Below are positions 10,441-20,985 of a stretch of DNA of 64,000 nucleotides, one piece after another; within the stretch, counting starts at the first letter, position 1, and each line of letters starts with the position of its first letter. A program made the position numbers and the translations under genes. The stretch is from Diploptera punctata (Eukaryota; Arthropoda; Insecta; Blattodea; Blaberidae), in the NCBI GenBank assembly GCA_030220185.1, contig JASPKZ010010213.1:60024-124023 (forward strand), written 5' to 3'. Under the pieces are notes generated by a model. That model worked only from the letters and a program-made list of their open reading frames with translations, did no database searches and was not told the DNA's origin.

Positions 10441-10731
10441 ATAGGAATGCTGCATGGTGAGATACTTATGCCATCCGCTTTATACTCAAACGAGTCAAAA
10501 CATGTAGCAACGTACTGGTGTGAATCGCTCTACAAAACTCTTTAACTTTTCCATCATCAAGAGTTTCGGCATCATTTTTTTTCAAAAGCTGTACAATTAT
10601 AATTAGTATATAGAATATAACGATTACATTGCTATAAGTCTGCCTACATTACAATATATGTTAATTCATGATTTAACGAATAAAATACCGGTATAGAATG
10701 TATTTTTATCAATACCACTAGATTGTAATTA

Positions 10732-11074
10732 CGACATTTCTGGCACTCCCTCTTGGCATGGCATACTTGTAATCCACTTCTGAGGTTGGTGCACCTGGAA
10801 GGCGGGTTACGCTACCCCGATGATATCAAAGGTGATTATAATGATAAGGATGTATCAGGAAAGGCCTTTAAACTAAACTTATTGAGACGAATATGATAAT
10901 GATTGGCAGAGGATCATCGGGGACCGTTTGGGCCTTAAACTTTCCTGAAATTTGCCTTAAAGGAGAGGTAAAATCCCGAAAAAATTCTCACCCAAGAAAC
11001 TTGTCCCGACCGGGATCGAACCCGGGCCCCGCTGCGTGAAAGGGCAGCATGCTACCTCGAGAACACAGCGGTAC
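10732..11074 (-). repeat. SINE-A copy 4, tail type 2
   Basis: The head (reverse of GGATCGAACCCGGGCCCCGC) and body are typical SINE-A. The left end carries the alternative tail (CCACTTCTGAGGTTGG, GCATGGCATACTTG, CGACATTTC) seen also at 2860-3221. Confidence 0.85.
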
Positions 11075-11159
11075 ATGATACAGGATGTGCAACGTAGAAA
11101 AATTAAAATAAAACTACTACTGGCATAAAATAAATTTCATTGCGGAGAAAAAATAAATT

Positions 11160-11553
11160 ATTTAACAACAAGAAATAGGAAAATTTTTGGACCAAAGAGA
11201 GATGAACAGACAGGTGAATGGAGAAGACTACATAACAATGAACTACATGGTCTTTATAGGAAGCCAGATATAATAAGAACAGTCAAGTCTCGTAGACTGC
11301 GATGGGCAGAACATGTTGCACGTATGGGGAATGAAAGACTTGCATGGAAGCTTCTTGTAGGAAAGCCAGAGGGAAAACACCCAGTTGGTAGATCAAGAAT
11401 GAGGTGGGAGAATAACATTAACTATGATTTGAGGGAAGTAGATTATACAGGGAATGATTGGAAAGGATTAGCTCAGGATAGGGATGTATGGAGAGCTTAT
11501 GTCCGCGCGGCCATGAACCTACGGGTTCGATAGTGCCAGTGAGTAAGTAAGCA
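11160..11553 (+). mobile_element. RTE-like LINE, 3' end
   Basis: The last ~390 bases of the family: 'MGNERLAWKLLVGKPEGKHP', 'VGRSRMRWENNINYDLREV', 'AYVRAAMNLRVR' and stop, then CGGGTTCGATAGTGCCAGTG with a 4-bp tail (AGTAAGTAAGCAAGT). The C-terminal frame is intact, so this is one of the youngest copies. Confidence 0.9.
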
Positions 11554-11915
11554 AGTACAAGAAATCGTATAAGCATGATTTAAATGTATCAAGTATGTGG
11601 CAACCACTGATATCTTGAAGGAAATTCCCAGGAGCGTACAAAGATTACTATGAAAGAAGTGGAATAAGAACAAGAAATATGAAGTAGTATTTTAGCATAT
11701 TTTTATCTTGTGTACTAGTGAAAATATTGTGGTCTCTCTGGACCATACATATTCACATAGGGAACGATACTCCGTTGCGGGAGTTACTTAACCAAGTTAT
11801 TTTAGGTACGTTTAGTTCCTTATATGTGACAGCAAGTGATAAAGGGATAACACTCATTGTCTTAAAGAGAGAATCAGGGTATTTCTTGGATGGGAAAGGT
11901 CGATATTTTGTACGA

Positions 11916-12114
11916 GGCTCTAATTTAAGCTTGAGGTTCTTTTACGAACCTAAAAAAAATATTCCAAATCAGGACCTATAGCTTAAAACCCATTCCCGGT
12001 GAGTTATCCTTTGGTTTTCTCCTATCTAATAAAAGTCCATCACTCCGGCCGATTTTGAACCTGCAAACCTCGGGACCAGAAACAAGGAACTTAACCCCTA
12101 GACTAATGAGCCCG
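11916..12114 (-). repeat. SINE-B copy, antisense
   Basis: On the minus strand: CTCATTAGTCTAGGGGTTAA (A-box region), GGTTCAAAATCGGCCGG (B box), then TTTTTATTAGATAGGAG and the AAGAACCTCAAGC tail. It resembles 5816-6028. Confidence 0.65.
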
Positions 12115-12118
12115 TTAT

Positions 12119-12444
12119 CACCTTAGGTATAACTTGTGCACTCTAAACTGGCAGGTGCGTGACATTGTTGTACTTGAGGAAACAATAGGTGAATTGGTAC
12201 TACTACCTGACTAAAAATATAGATTGACCTGTTATCATGGAAGTGATTCTAATATAAACTGAGCTTATAATTGACTGCAAAATTATCCCGAGTAGCACAC
12301 GACAAGAATTATAAACAATGATAAAAACAAAGGAGACAGCGTTATATTTCTGGTCTACACGAGGGGTTGAATCCCTCCATGGCATATTTACCTTGTCGAA
12401 GTGGAGTGGTTTGTGTGCTTAAATTACTTGAGATCTATGCCGGA
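12119..12444. other. Unassigned sequence
   Basis: No element recognised apart from a weak GGGGTTGAATCCCTCC match to a B box near 12363, without supporting context. Confidence 0.35.
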
Positions 12445-13217
12445 GGTAATATTGCTGCCGAAAGGGTGACCCATGCCAGACAAATCGAAGACGATAAGCC
12501 AGACGATAAAAGTACCTTGGTCCAAAAAAGTTAAGATATTTCACCGTAAAGGAACCGTCAAGAAACCCGGGCTTGGGTTCCATTGGGGTAAAATATTCCG
12601 GAAATAAAATAGTCCCGCATTCGATTCTCCGGGCGGGAACTACTTGAGGGAACCAATGTCAAAAGCTCAAACACATGGACATCTTTCTAGGAACATGGAC
12701 TATTAGGATATCATGTAGACTCGTACCTTCCCAACTTCTCTCAAAAATGTTAAACTGAGAATATAGTATAAAACCGTTATTCTCCCAGTTCTATTATATG
12801 GATGCGTAACATGGACTCTTACTTTAATAGAGGTGGAAATATTACAAGAATTTGAGAATTAAGTTATTTTGAAAATTTTTGTACCAAAGAGATGAACAGA
12901 CAGGCGAATGGAGAAGTCTTCATAACAGTGAGCTCCATACTCTTTCTAGGAAACCAGATATAATAAGAACAGTTAAGTCTCATAGACATGTGGCACGAAT
13001 GGGGAATGAAAGAGGAGCATGGAAGCTTCTTGTAGGAAAACCAGAGAGAAAACGCTCAGTTTATAGACCAAGAATGAGATGGAAGAACCAATAATTGGAG
13101 GAAAGTAAATTGTACACGGGATGATTGTAAAACATTAGCTCAGAATACGGATGTATAGTGAGCTTATGTCCGTGCTGCTATGAACTTAGGGGTACGATAG
13201 TGCTAAAGAATTAGAGG
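12445..13217 (+). mobile_element. Internally deleted RTE-like LINE (5' end joined to 3' end)
   Basis: The left ~260 bases (TATTGCTGCCGA.., AAGCCAGACGA, CTCCGGGCGGGAACTACTTG, CTAGGAACATGGA) match the 5' end of the long copy at 35586. Near 12715-12745 the sequence jumps to the 3' third (TCTCAAAAATGTTAAACTGA, GGATGCGTAACATGGACTCTTAC) and continues to the family terminus (GGGGTACGATAGTGC). All endonuclease and most RT sequence is absent. It carries both ends and no enzyme, like a non-autonomous derivative, although a simple deletion is equally possible. Confidence 0.8.
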
Positions 13218-13429
13218 TAGTTATACAAGGTATTGGAATGTAGAGGAAGAGGTAGCCCTTTAGACCAGCGATGTAAAACACTATATCCGTGAGACGGTGC
13301 GCTCCTATATGCACCAGGAACCCTCAGCTGGATAGATAACGCTACCCGGTGACTTGGTTCAGTTTCACTCGTCAAACGCAATGATGAGCATGGCTATGTT
13401 CAGCATGGAGACCTTGCGAGAATCAATCC

Positions 13430-13905
13430 TTCGTTTTTTTTTTGCACAAAATATCTCTCCCAATTTTGAAACTGTTAAATTAGCTAATTCGATGAAAAAC
13501 GAGACAAAAACGGTTAAATTAGCTAATTCGATGAAAAAAAAATACAAAAACATAAAAATCTCCTTTAAAACTAATAACAAACTTAACAACATCCTATCAA
13601 ACAAACTTTAAGTAACAAATAAATACGATAATAAAGGCGTTTATAAACTAAATTACAAAATTGCGATAAGTTTTGCATCGGTTGAACAACAAGAAATTTT
13701 AACACAAGATATACTGAACATTTAAAAAATATTAATAACGAAGAAAAAAAATCAAGTTTTACCAAACATATACTAGAAATGGGTCATCAGTTCGACAAAA
13801 TCGATAACACTATGTAAAAATTACACTGGAAGAATAACAACAAACAAGATTAGCATCCTAGAAGACATTGACATTTTAAAAGAAACTGAGAAATAAACAC
13901 TTGCT
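13430..13905 (+). pseudogene. Penelope-like element GIY-YIG endonuclease remnant
   Basis: Combining two plus-strand frames gives 'ISFKTNNKLNNIL', 'NKYDNKGVYKLNY', then after a one-base shift near 13658 'CDKFCIG', a stop, 'TTRNFNTRYTEHLKN', and 'SSFTKHILEMGHQFDKIDNT'. This is the order of the C-terminal GIY-YIG nuclease of Penelope-like retroelements: GVYKL (GIY), a Cys, (Y/C)IG (YIG), an R..RY.EH helix, and the H..E.GH motif. The Tyr of YIG is Cys here. Stops and shifts make it non-functional. A 38-bp direct duplication (TTAAATTAGCTAATTCGATG units) lies just upstream. The RT domain is not present. Confidence 0.75.
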
Positions 13906-14451
13906 CAATAAGAACACGCCCGCAGACCTTAACCCGTTGTACAACTTACACAACAACATTAGTATTGTAGCCTCACTATTATGGTTGTCAAGCGTCTCGC
14001 TTTCTTTCCCCGCAGCTGTTATGTATAATTAAACACAAAGATGCTGACTACCGCCACTATAATAATTCCGCATGTTAATCATTGCCAAGCATTGTCCCGC
14101 CACCCGCTTTTATATAAACGGACAACCATCATAGTGAGGCGATAATACCAGTTGAAATGCAGAAGATGAAACATTGTTTTGAAAGGCCTTCATATGTGTA
14201 ACTACTTGACGAAGTTTTCAAACAGAACTTTATTTTAGTTGAGGACGACTGGTTTATCAGGTACTAATGTTATATTTTTAATATTAAATTAGTAAATGGG
14301 AGTAATAGACGAATAAATATTGTTTTTAGACCATCTTCTAAAATTGGTATAATATTAGATCCCACAATTCGTTTTGAGACTCATAGTAGCCAACCTGAGG
14401 AAGTTGACTCTGAAAAGAATGTCATATGAGCCAACAGTTGACTATTACAAA
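13906..14451. other. Downstream flank of the Penelope remnant
   Basis: This contains an inverted repeat, GCCTCACTATTATGGTTGTC at 13970 and its near-exact complement at 14121. A segment at about 14165-14290 resembles 26665-26800 (GAAAGGCC, GACGAAGT, TTTATCAGGTACT in the same order). It may be the 3' region of the Penelope-like element. CCTGAGGAAGTTGACTCTGA near 14395 could be a worn hammerhead-like core, but this is weak. Confidence 0.35.
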
Positions 14452-15159
14452 GACTATTTAACTCATCCCCCAAATGGGACTCAATGGCCAATCACGTTTC
14501 AATGATTTCTGTTTTACAACCAATCGGAGTCGTGTTTCACGAAATATTTATCAGTGTTATAATTACCATATTAAAGAAAGCTCCTCCTTTTTAATATTCT
14601 GAACAGGTCTGACCATTATTTTGCAGTGACTGAGCCTGTGAGAAATACGGCTACCAGATTGTATATATAGTGCATGAATGTCAACACATGCCGCATGCGG
14701 GAGTTAATATAAAAACATTTGTAGCAATTGATTATACCACCAAAAAAAGAAACCACTGTTTGCACTTTCTTAAATGTATTTTTTCCCAGGAAATAACAAT
14801 CCAGAAAAATATAATTGTCATATTTACATCATACGACATCAGAAATGAATTAATATACAGTTTGATATATTTCATTTTTTCTCCACTAGAGAGTATTCTT
14901 ACAATATTGCGTTGCTTTGGCAATAAATAGTATGATCTGGTTGCAGTGATAAACAAGAGAAGCAGATGAAGCGTATCTATCGCTTCTCATTTGTTTTCAA
15001 ACATCGCCGTTTACATTAAATATATAAATATTTTAAAATAACTATAGTTAAATAATGATTTGTGAGTAAAGAGCTTAATTTTATTCGTTAAATAGTCCTA
15101 ACAAATGTTACTCTTGATTTCCAAATTCTCTAGATAAATTCACTCGTGGCATTACTTAT
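14452..15159 (+). mobile_element. Foldback-ended element, copy b (tandem unit 1)
   Basis: This full-length 708 bp unit starts GACTATTTAACTCATCCCCC and carries the inverse motif GTTAAATAGTC at about 15090-15100, just before the 3' foldback. The palindrome has lost most of one arm here (CTCTAGATAAATTCACTCGTG). It ends TGGCATTACTTAT and is followed immediately, with no spacer, by the next unit. There is no protein-coding capacity. The 5' subterminal motif, its inverse next to a 3' hairpin, and head-to-tail dimerisation together resemble Helentron-associated (HINE/DINE-like) elements. The assignment is inference. Confidence 0.8.
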
Positions 15160-15936
15160 GACTATTTAACTCATGCCCCAAATGGGAGTCAACGACCAAT
15201 CACATTTCAATCATTTTTCATTTACAACCTATCACAGTTGTGTTTCGCCTCGAATTAATCAACTAAAGTCCATCATATTAAAGAGAGCACCTGCATTTTA
15301 ACATTCTGAATAGGTCATAGCATTATTTTGCAGTGACTTACACCATAAGAAATACGGCTACCAGATTGTATTATAGTGCATGGATGTCAGCTCATAGTGC
15401 ATGCGGGAGATAATATAAAAACATTTGTAGCAATTGATTATACCACAAAAAAAAAAAAAGAAACCACTGTTTGCACTTTCTTAAACTAATTATTTTTGCA
15501 GGAAATAACGTTGCAGAAAAATATATTTGACATATTTACATCACAATACATCATAAATTAATTAATACCTTTATAATATTAGTAGTAGTATTCAAATGTT
15601 CTCAAGATCTTGATTTGTCATCATTCGCTTGTTAATACCTATAATGTTGGTTGTAAATTTCTCCACTAGAGTGCATTCTTACAATATTGCCATCCTTTAG
15701 CAATAAATAATATGATCTGGTTGCAGTGATGAACAAAAGATGCAAATGAAGCGTACCAATCGTTTCTCATTTGTTTTCAAACATCGCCGTTTACATTAAA
15801 TGTATAAATATTTTAAAATCACTGTAGTTAAATAATGATTTGTGAGTAAACAGCTTAATTTTATTCGTTAAATAGTCCTAACAAATGCTACTCTCGATTT
15901 CCAAATTATTTGAAAATCACTCGTGGCATTATTATG
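15160..15936 (+). mobile_element. Foldback-ended element, copy c (tandem unit 2)
   Basis: The second head-to-tail unit begins GACTATTTAACTCATGCCCC directly after unit 1. It has the same internal landmarks (ATTATTTTGCAGTGACT, CATCGCCGTTTACATTAAAT, GTTAAATAGTCCTAACAAAT) and an extra ~70 bp (AGTAGTAGTATTC region). It ends CTCGTGGCATTATTATGA. About 10-15 percent divergence from unit 1 is apparent by eye, so the duplication is not recent or the units were inserted as a pre-existing dimer. Confidence 0.8.
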
Positions 15937-16995
15937 ATAAATACCAATTTGATAGTATAACTGTAACAGGGTTGATGATCGGGCAAGAGGTACAATACCA
16001 GGATTGTTAGCTAAATTTTTGAATTTCTTAGATTTGGACAGAGTGTATCTTTCTAAAATTGCCATCGCTACCATTAGAGGATGAATTTCAAATTTCAAGA
16101 AACCATATTTACAAAATATCTACTTTATGGAATATACTTAAATTACAATTTGAAATATTTTAAATATATTTCATCAATTTCGAAAATTAATTGTCTGATC
16201 ACTTTGTCCTTGTGGCAATCCTCTAATGAAGAAAGTTTTATATAAAAATATAATAAAATAAAAAACATTACAAGTGTCAAGTAAGAATGCCCGGGAAGTA
16301 GCACCCAGAAATGAGGTGGTTTATTTTCCTACAGTAGGAACAATAAATATACCCACTATTTTATTTTCTGTACCAGGAAATAATAAATCATGTTTGTTAA
16401 AATGGTGTAGAAACACATGCACATTTTAAACGTGTTCTCATATTTTGTTCTGTTTGTAGGGGCCTGTTGATTCTCAATGTTTTTTTTTCAGGCAAATATG
16501 AAATATTGCAGATTAAAATCTTTTGAGGTATTATTTATTACTGTAAACCAGTTAATACTATTCATTAATAAATGCTTTAATTCTGTTTGTGCGTTGTTTT
16601 ATATTTCGATTCCTCCTGTTATAAGCGTTCGTGACTGTGGTAGTCTTTCGTACAGGTCCCGCCCGGAGAAGTAGGAAGTAGAATGCATGCTCCAAAGTTA
16701 GTACTGCGCTCCGCACGGAACTTGGAGCTCTGAACTATGGCATGCCTGTCTTAGACTATAAGATGATAAATGAATAAACGATCTCCATCCGCCAGTTAGA
16801 GTGCTCGAAGTATATAGGTACTGTAAAAATCATAAAATTCATTAGAAACAACGCAAATATTACATGAGTAATATATATTATCTAGTACATGTCTATAAAA
16901 GTTATATGGGAGAATATTAAAATATATAATTACAATTTTTAAACTCACATTAAATAAAGCTTTAAGAATTATCAACCAAGTTTTTAAACCATCAA
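15937..16995. other. Unassigned sequence, 1.06 kb
   Basis: No domain, SINE or terminal repeat recognised. A GC-richer stretch near 16640-16740 (CGTACAGGTCCCGCCCGGAG) is isolated and unexplained. Confidence 0.35.
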
Positions 16996-17395
16996 AAGTG
17001 CAGAGACACACAAGAATGAAAATCTATAAAATTCTCGCTAGGCCCATAATCTGTTATGGCAGTGAAGCTTGGACCATCAGAACTCAGGATGATCGTCATA
17101 TTACAGCCACGGAGATGAAATTTTTGCGACGAACTGCAGGTTATAGCCTTCTAGACCACCAAAGAAATTCAACAATAGCCAGAGAGTTAAACATCGTACC
17201 TATATTTGAATACCTACAAGAATATAGAAACAATTGGCTAGCCCATATTCAGCGCATGGATCGTCACAGAATACCAAAACAAATTCTTCACTACATTCCT
17301 CGAGGCAGAAGATCTGTGGGTCGACCTTTTCGGAGATGGCGGGAGACCGTAACGGGCCACTGGGCCTAATATTTGAAAGGACGATGATGATGACA
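16996..17395 (+). pseudogene. LINE C-terminal tail (third type)
   Basis: A 123-codon plus-strand frame encodes 'MKIYKILARPIICYGSEAWT', 'TATEMKFLRRTAGYSLLDHQ', 'IFEYLQEYRNNWLAHIQRM' and 'RGRRSVGRPFRRWRET' before a stop. ARP(I/V)xxYGSExW followed by EMKFLRR and GRPxxRW is the post-RT tail of insect non-LTR elements. A GATGATGATGA tract follows directly. There are no catalytic motifs. The frame is intact, so the fragment is probably recent. Confidence 0.75.
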
Positions 17396-18009
17396 TTAAA
17401 TAAACATTGCTTTATTCTTATACATGCACAATGCAGAATACATTGGAATTTCAGTTGTATCAAAATAAAAATAAATAAAAAAATTCTCGCTGTTGCTCGG
17501 TCTTTAAACATTTTCCTCGATTCTGTAAAACCACTTCCCAACCTCGCATCATAATATGCTACCTCATGGGAACAACATAAATATCTGCATTCCGTCGGAA
17601 TTCGTTAAAAAATGCAGAAGGTATTGTTACTCTCTGATATTAGTGTCCAAGAATGTGAACAAGAGAGTAACGAAGAGGCGAACTTATCGATCCCGAAGGC
17701 CAACAACAGCGCTACCAGCTGGGGTGCGGTGACAAACAAAAAAACTCTAACCCTTTTCTGATCTTCAACTTTTCTTTATCGCTTGTTCTTTTAAAGTCAC
17801 TAATGACGGGAATTTAACGTTTAATGACACATTGTGTTTACAGTACCCTACAGAAAAGTTAGACCAACATTTCACAAACTTTTTTCCACAGGACCATTTT
17901 GTATCTAGAACTTGCCAATTGTGTTCTCTGGGTACCGAATGTCAATTAGGAATGAAAATGGATAATGGAATAAAGTGAACAACGAGGGACTCAATAATCT
18001 ATAAGATTG
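17396..18009. other. Unassigned sequence
   Basis: Nothing recognised. Confidence 0.35.
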
Positions 18010-18393
18010 CTAGCTAATACCCTGCTTGCGTTGCTACGCCTAAATAAATTAAATATTATAGGTTAATTAAATTATATGGTATAGGCTGAAACGAAACCAA
18101 GCATGGTGGTTATAATTGTCGAATTTCGCGTATTTTTGAATAATGCCTAACTCGGTTTACTTTAATAGGATATATTGAGTTTCGTTGTGAAATATCGAAA
18201 AATGTAACAGCTAGAGCGATTTTATGTTTAACTTCAGATGATCTCCTACACTTAATGGTTTTAGATGGTCCAATTGTGAATCTAGACTATCGAGGGACCC
18301 AATCAGACATACACAAAAACATTAATGAAAATCGGTCCAGTTATTTAGGAGGAGTAGAGTGACAAACACACGTACAGACGTATTATGTATATA
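18010..18393 (-). mobile_element. Helitron-like element, short copy
   Basis: On the minus strand the 3' end reads GGCGTAGCAACGCAAGCAGG then GTATTAGCTAG. That is a small hairpin-forming block about a dozen bases before CTAG, which fits the Helitron 3' signature (hairpin then CTRR). The opposite end lies in an (AT)n tract after TACGTCTGTACGTGTGTTTG and CTCTACTCCTCC, the 5' region seen in many insect Helitrons. It is non-autonomous. Confidence 0.65.
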
Positions 18394-18405
18394 TATATAT
18401 ATATA

Positions 18406-18748
18406 TCCATATTAATTCTGCCCGAAGGCAGGTCCTTCACTGCAATCATAGCATTTTCATGCTATGCTTGCAGGTTTACTAGGGAATTGTGTAGGTGTGG
18501 TAGCTTCCCGTTGCTTTCCACACCGGTGAAGGATGATGGTGTTGATGATAATGATAAGGATGATGATGATGAAGATGATGGCTATATGATTTCGGGGACC
18601 GTTTGGGCCTTAAAGTTTTCCTGATATTTGTCTTACAGGTGAGGAAAAACCCCGATAAAAACCTCACCCAGAAAAACTGCCCCGACCGGGGATCGAACCC
18701 GGGCCCGCTGCGTGACAAGGCAGCACGCTACCTCGAGACCACAGCGGT

Positions 18749-18752
<4 letters not shown>
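18406..18752 (-). repeat. SINE-A copy 5
   Basis: Full length with the type-1 tail. On the minus strand the head is GTCCACCGCTGTGGTCTCG with B box GGTTCGATCCCCGGTC. It sits between an (AT)n tract on the left (18390-18405) and another on the right (18753-18803). Confidence 0.9.

Positions 18753-18803
<51 letters not shown>
18753..18803. repeat. (AT)n microsatellite
   Basis: About 50 bases of AT dinucleotide separate two minus-strand SINE-A copies. Confidence 0.95.
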
Positions 18804-18808
<5 letters not shown>

Positions 18809-19084
18809 ATTCTGCAATCATAACATTTTCATTTTTCATGCTATGCTTTGCAGCTTTACTAGGGAATTATGATGTGGTAGCTTCCCGTTGCTTTCCACAC
18901 CGGTGCAGGATGATAATGATAAGGATGATGATGACCGGATGATTTTCGAGGACCGTTGGGCGCTAAGCTTTCTGACATTTGTCTTACAGGTGAGGAAATC
19001 CCCGAGAAAAACTCACCCAGTAACCTGTCCCGACCGGGAATCGAACCCAGGCCCGCTGCGCGACAAGGCAGCACACTACCTCGA
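18804..19084 (-). repeat. SINE-A copy 6
   Basis: A type-1 tail copy lacking part of the distal tail and truncated at the head (CTACCTCGA then unrelated sequence). It has the same orientation as copy 5 and lies across the (AT)n tract from it. Confidence 0.85.
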
Positions 19085-20029
19085 CTTTGATCTATTAATT
19101 AAAACGGAGACATTTATGTGGTTATGGATGTGTTTCAACATAGGAATTTTAGATAAGGAACCTAGTTAAACGAAACGTGCTGAAATTAATAGTTCTATTG
19201 TTGGAGTCATTTATATGTGATACTCATAATCCAGCATTAAATTAATTAAATGTATAGAATGGGATGAGGTAGCTTTATATAGAGATTGCAGTAAACCTAA
19301 CTGATAAAATTTAGCCAACCGTATTTTGAAAATGTACAGTACATTGTTGTAAAAGTATAACTCGATATTTGCTGAAATATTCTGTAAAGGCTAAATTTTG
19401 TAAATATAGTTGGTTATATTTTGTTAATCGTCGAGTGAAATCGAATCCCTAATTATAGTCCGAAGCATCTCATACTAGTCAGTATTCCTACACCCATTTT
19501 AATGCTTGGGCGTGAATTAAAAAAAAATAAACATATTACGTATAATATTACGCATTTTCCATAATAGTTCCATATATCGTTCTGAGTATCTTTCTTTCAA
19601 AAAGCTAGTTGAGATTTGTCTTGTTCATTCGGAACCCAGATTTCACTCCTGCAAGATAATACTGGTGTAATTAGTGTTTCATTTAAAATATTTTGAATTT
19701 AAATACCTTATTTATGTTAGCATTTTGTACTCTTCTATCTATTTCTTCCTGAATATTATTATGTTTATTTAGTCCTATTAAACATGACTCTATACATTAA
19801 TAATTGGTTATGAAGTAATGTCAACTTTACTGTTTGGCACTCGCTGATAGTAAGTGCCAGTTCTAACAAAACCATCACAGTCTTATTCAATTGAGTGTGT
19901 ACTATACAAAGGAATCACTGTCTTAACCTTAAATTGGCAAAACAGTAATTTCTTCTGCCTGTTATTTAAATGTTCCAGACCGAAAAGAAAACAAGATCCT
20001 GTAAAACTCTAAGTAATTATTGTACACCA
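19085..20029. other. Unassigned sequence, 0.95 kb
   Basis: AT-rich, without recognised repeats or domains. Confidence 0.35.
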
Positions 20030-20136
20030 TCCAATACCCGGGCTACGCGGCTACACTTAAATTCATTAAATGTGTTTTGATGTTTAGTTAAATCAGTTTA
20101 AAAGAAAAATAATTATAAATTTATATCGTAATTATC

Positions 20137-20347
20137 AGTTTAGCGGTTTTTTGGTCGGGTTAGAGGTAAAATGACCGGTTTACGGGTAATTCGATCTTTT
20201 AGAGGTAGATTCATCGGTTTAAGGGCAAACGTATTGTTTTAGGGGTAGCTTCATCAGTTTACGGGTAGTTTCTCATTGGAGGTAGTTTAATTGGTTTACT
20301 GTTGTTTTGGCCTTTATAGAGGTAATTTGATTAGCTACTGGTAATTT
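20137..20347 (+). repeat. Degenerate ~30 bp GGTTTAGGGGTA repeat
   Basis: Irregular units such as ATCGGTTTAAGGGCAAACG and CATCAGTTTACGGGTAGTTT recur about every 30 bases. The same motif resumes after the insertion at 20911-20985 and grades into the TTAGG-like array. Confidence 0.7.
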
Positions 20348-20910
20348 AAAATTAAAATATAAAATTATGAAATATTTACCTAAAAGGCTCGACACCTCAA
20401 CTTTATTAGTTACTTATCTGTAGCGCTTTCGGGACTAGTCCCATCATCAGCAGAATTCAAAACTAGTGTTTCACTGAAAATCTGGTACAGGGGTTTCATT
20501 TATCAGATGGTCGTTGTTGTTAACTGCCTTCAAAATTTCCGTCTCCTCGAGTACGTTTTTATCTTAGCTTAATTATTTTCTCTGTGCATTATTTTTGGGG
20601 TGTTTTCAAATCTAACATACGATTTCCTTCATGTATAACGTGTTAGATATTGAAAACACCCTAACAATAAATATACTAAGATCCAGCTAAGATAAACGTA
20701 CTCGAGGAGATGGAAATTTTGAAAGCAGTTAACAACAACGACCATCTGATAAATGAAAACGCACCCAGTACGTGTAACCAAATTTTCAGTGAAACACCAG
20801 TTTTGAATCCTGCTGATGATGGCACTAATCCCGAAAGCGCTACAGATAAATAACTAATGAAGTTGAGGAGTGGACTTTTTTGCTAAGTATTTCATAATTT
20901 TATATTTTAA
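20348..20910. mobile_element. Penelope-like end, inverted dimer with hammerhead-like cores
   Basis: Two arms of about 260 bases in inverted orientation meet near 20612-20637. Each arm carries CTGATGATGG..CCCGAAAGCG (minus strand in the left arm, plus strand at 20813-20838 in the right arm). This is a CUGAUGA box, a short G/C stem (GGGA-CTAG-TCCC in the left arm) and GAAA, as in hammerhead ribozyme cores known from Penelope-like elements, but with an extra U before the stem. The insert is flanked by exact 12-bp copies TACTGGTAATTT (20336-20347 and 20911-20922), consistent with a target-site duplication. The flanks are repetitive, so this is suggestive rather than proven. Confidence 0.6.
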
Positions 20911-20985
20911 TACTGGTAATTTGGTCGTTATAGAGGTAATTTCATCGGTTTAGGGATAGATTGGTCGGATCGGTTGGACTTTTTA

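Noticed and set aside
18603..18839. Open frames through SINE-A ending in Tyr-Ile repeats
   Set aside because: They read through tRNA-derived SINE sequence and an (AT)n tract and recur at every SINE-A copy; not genes.
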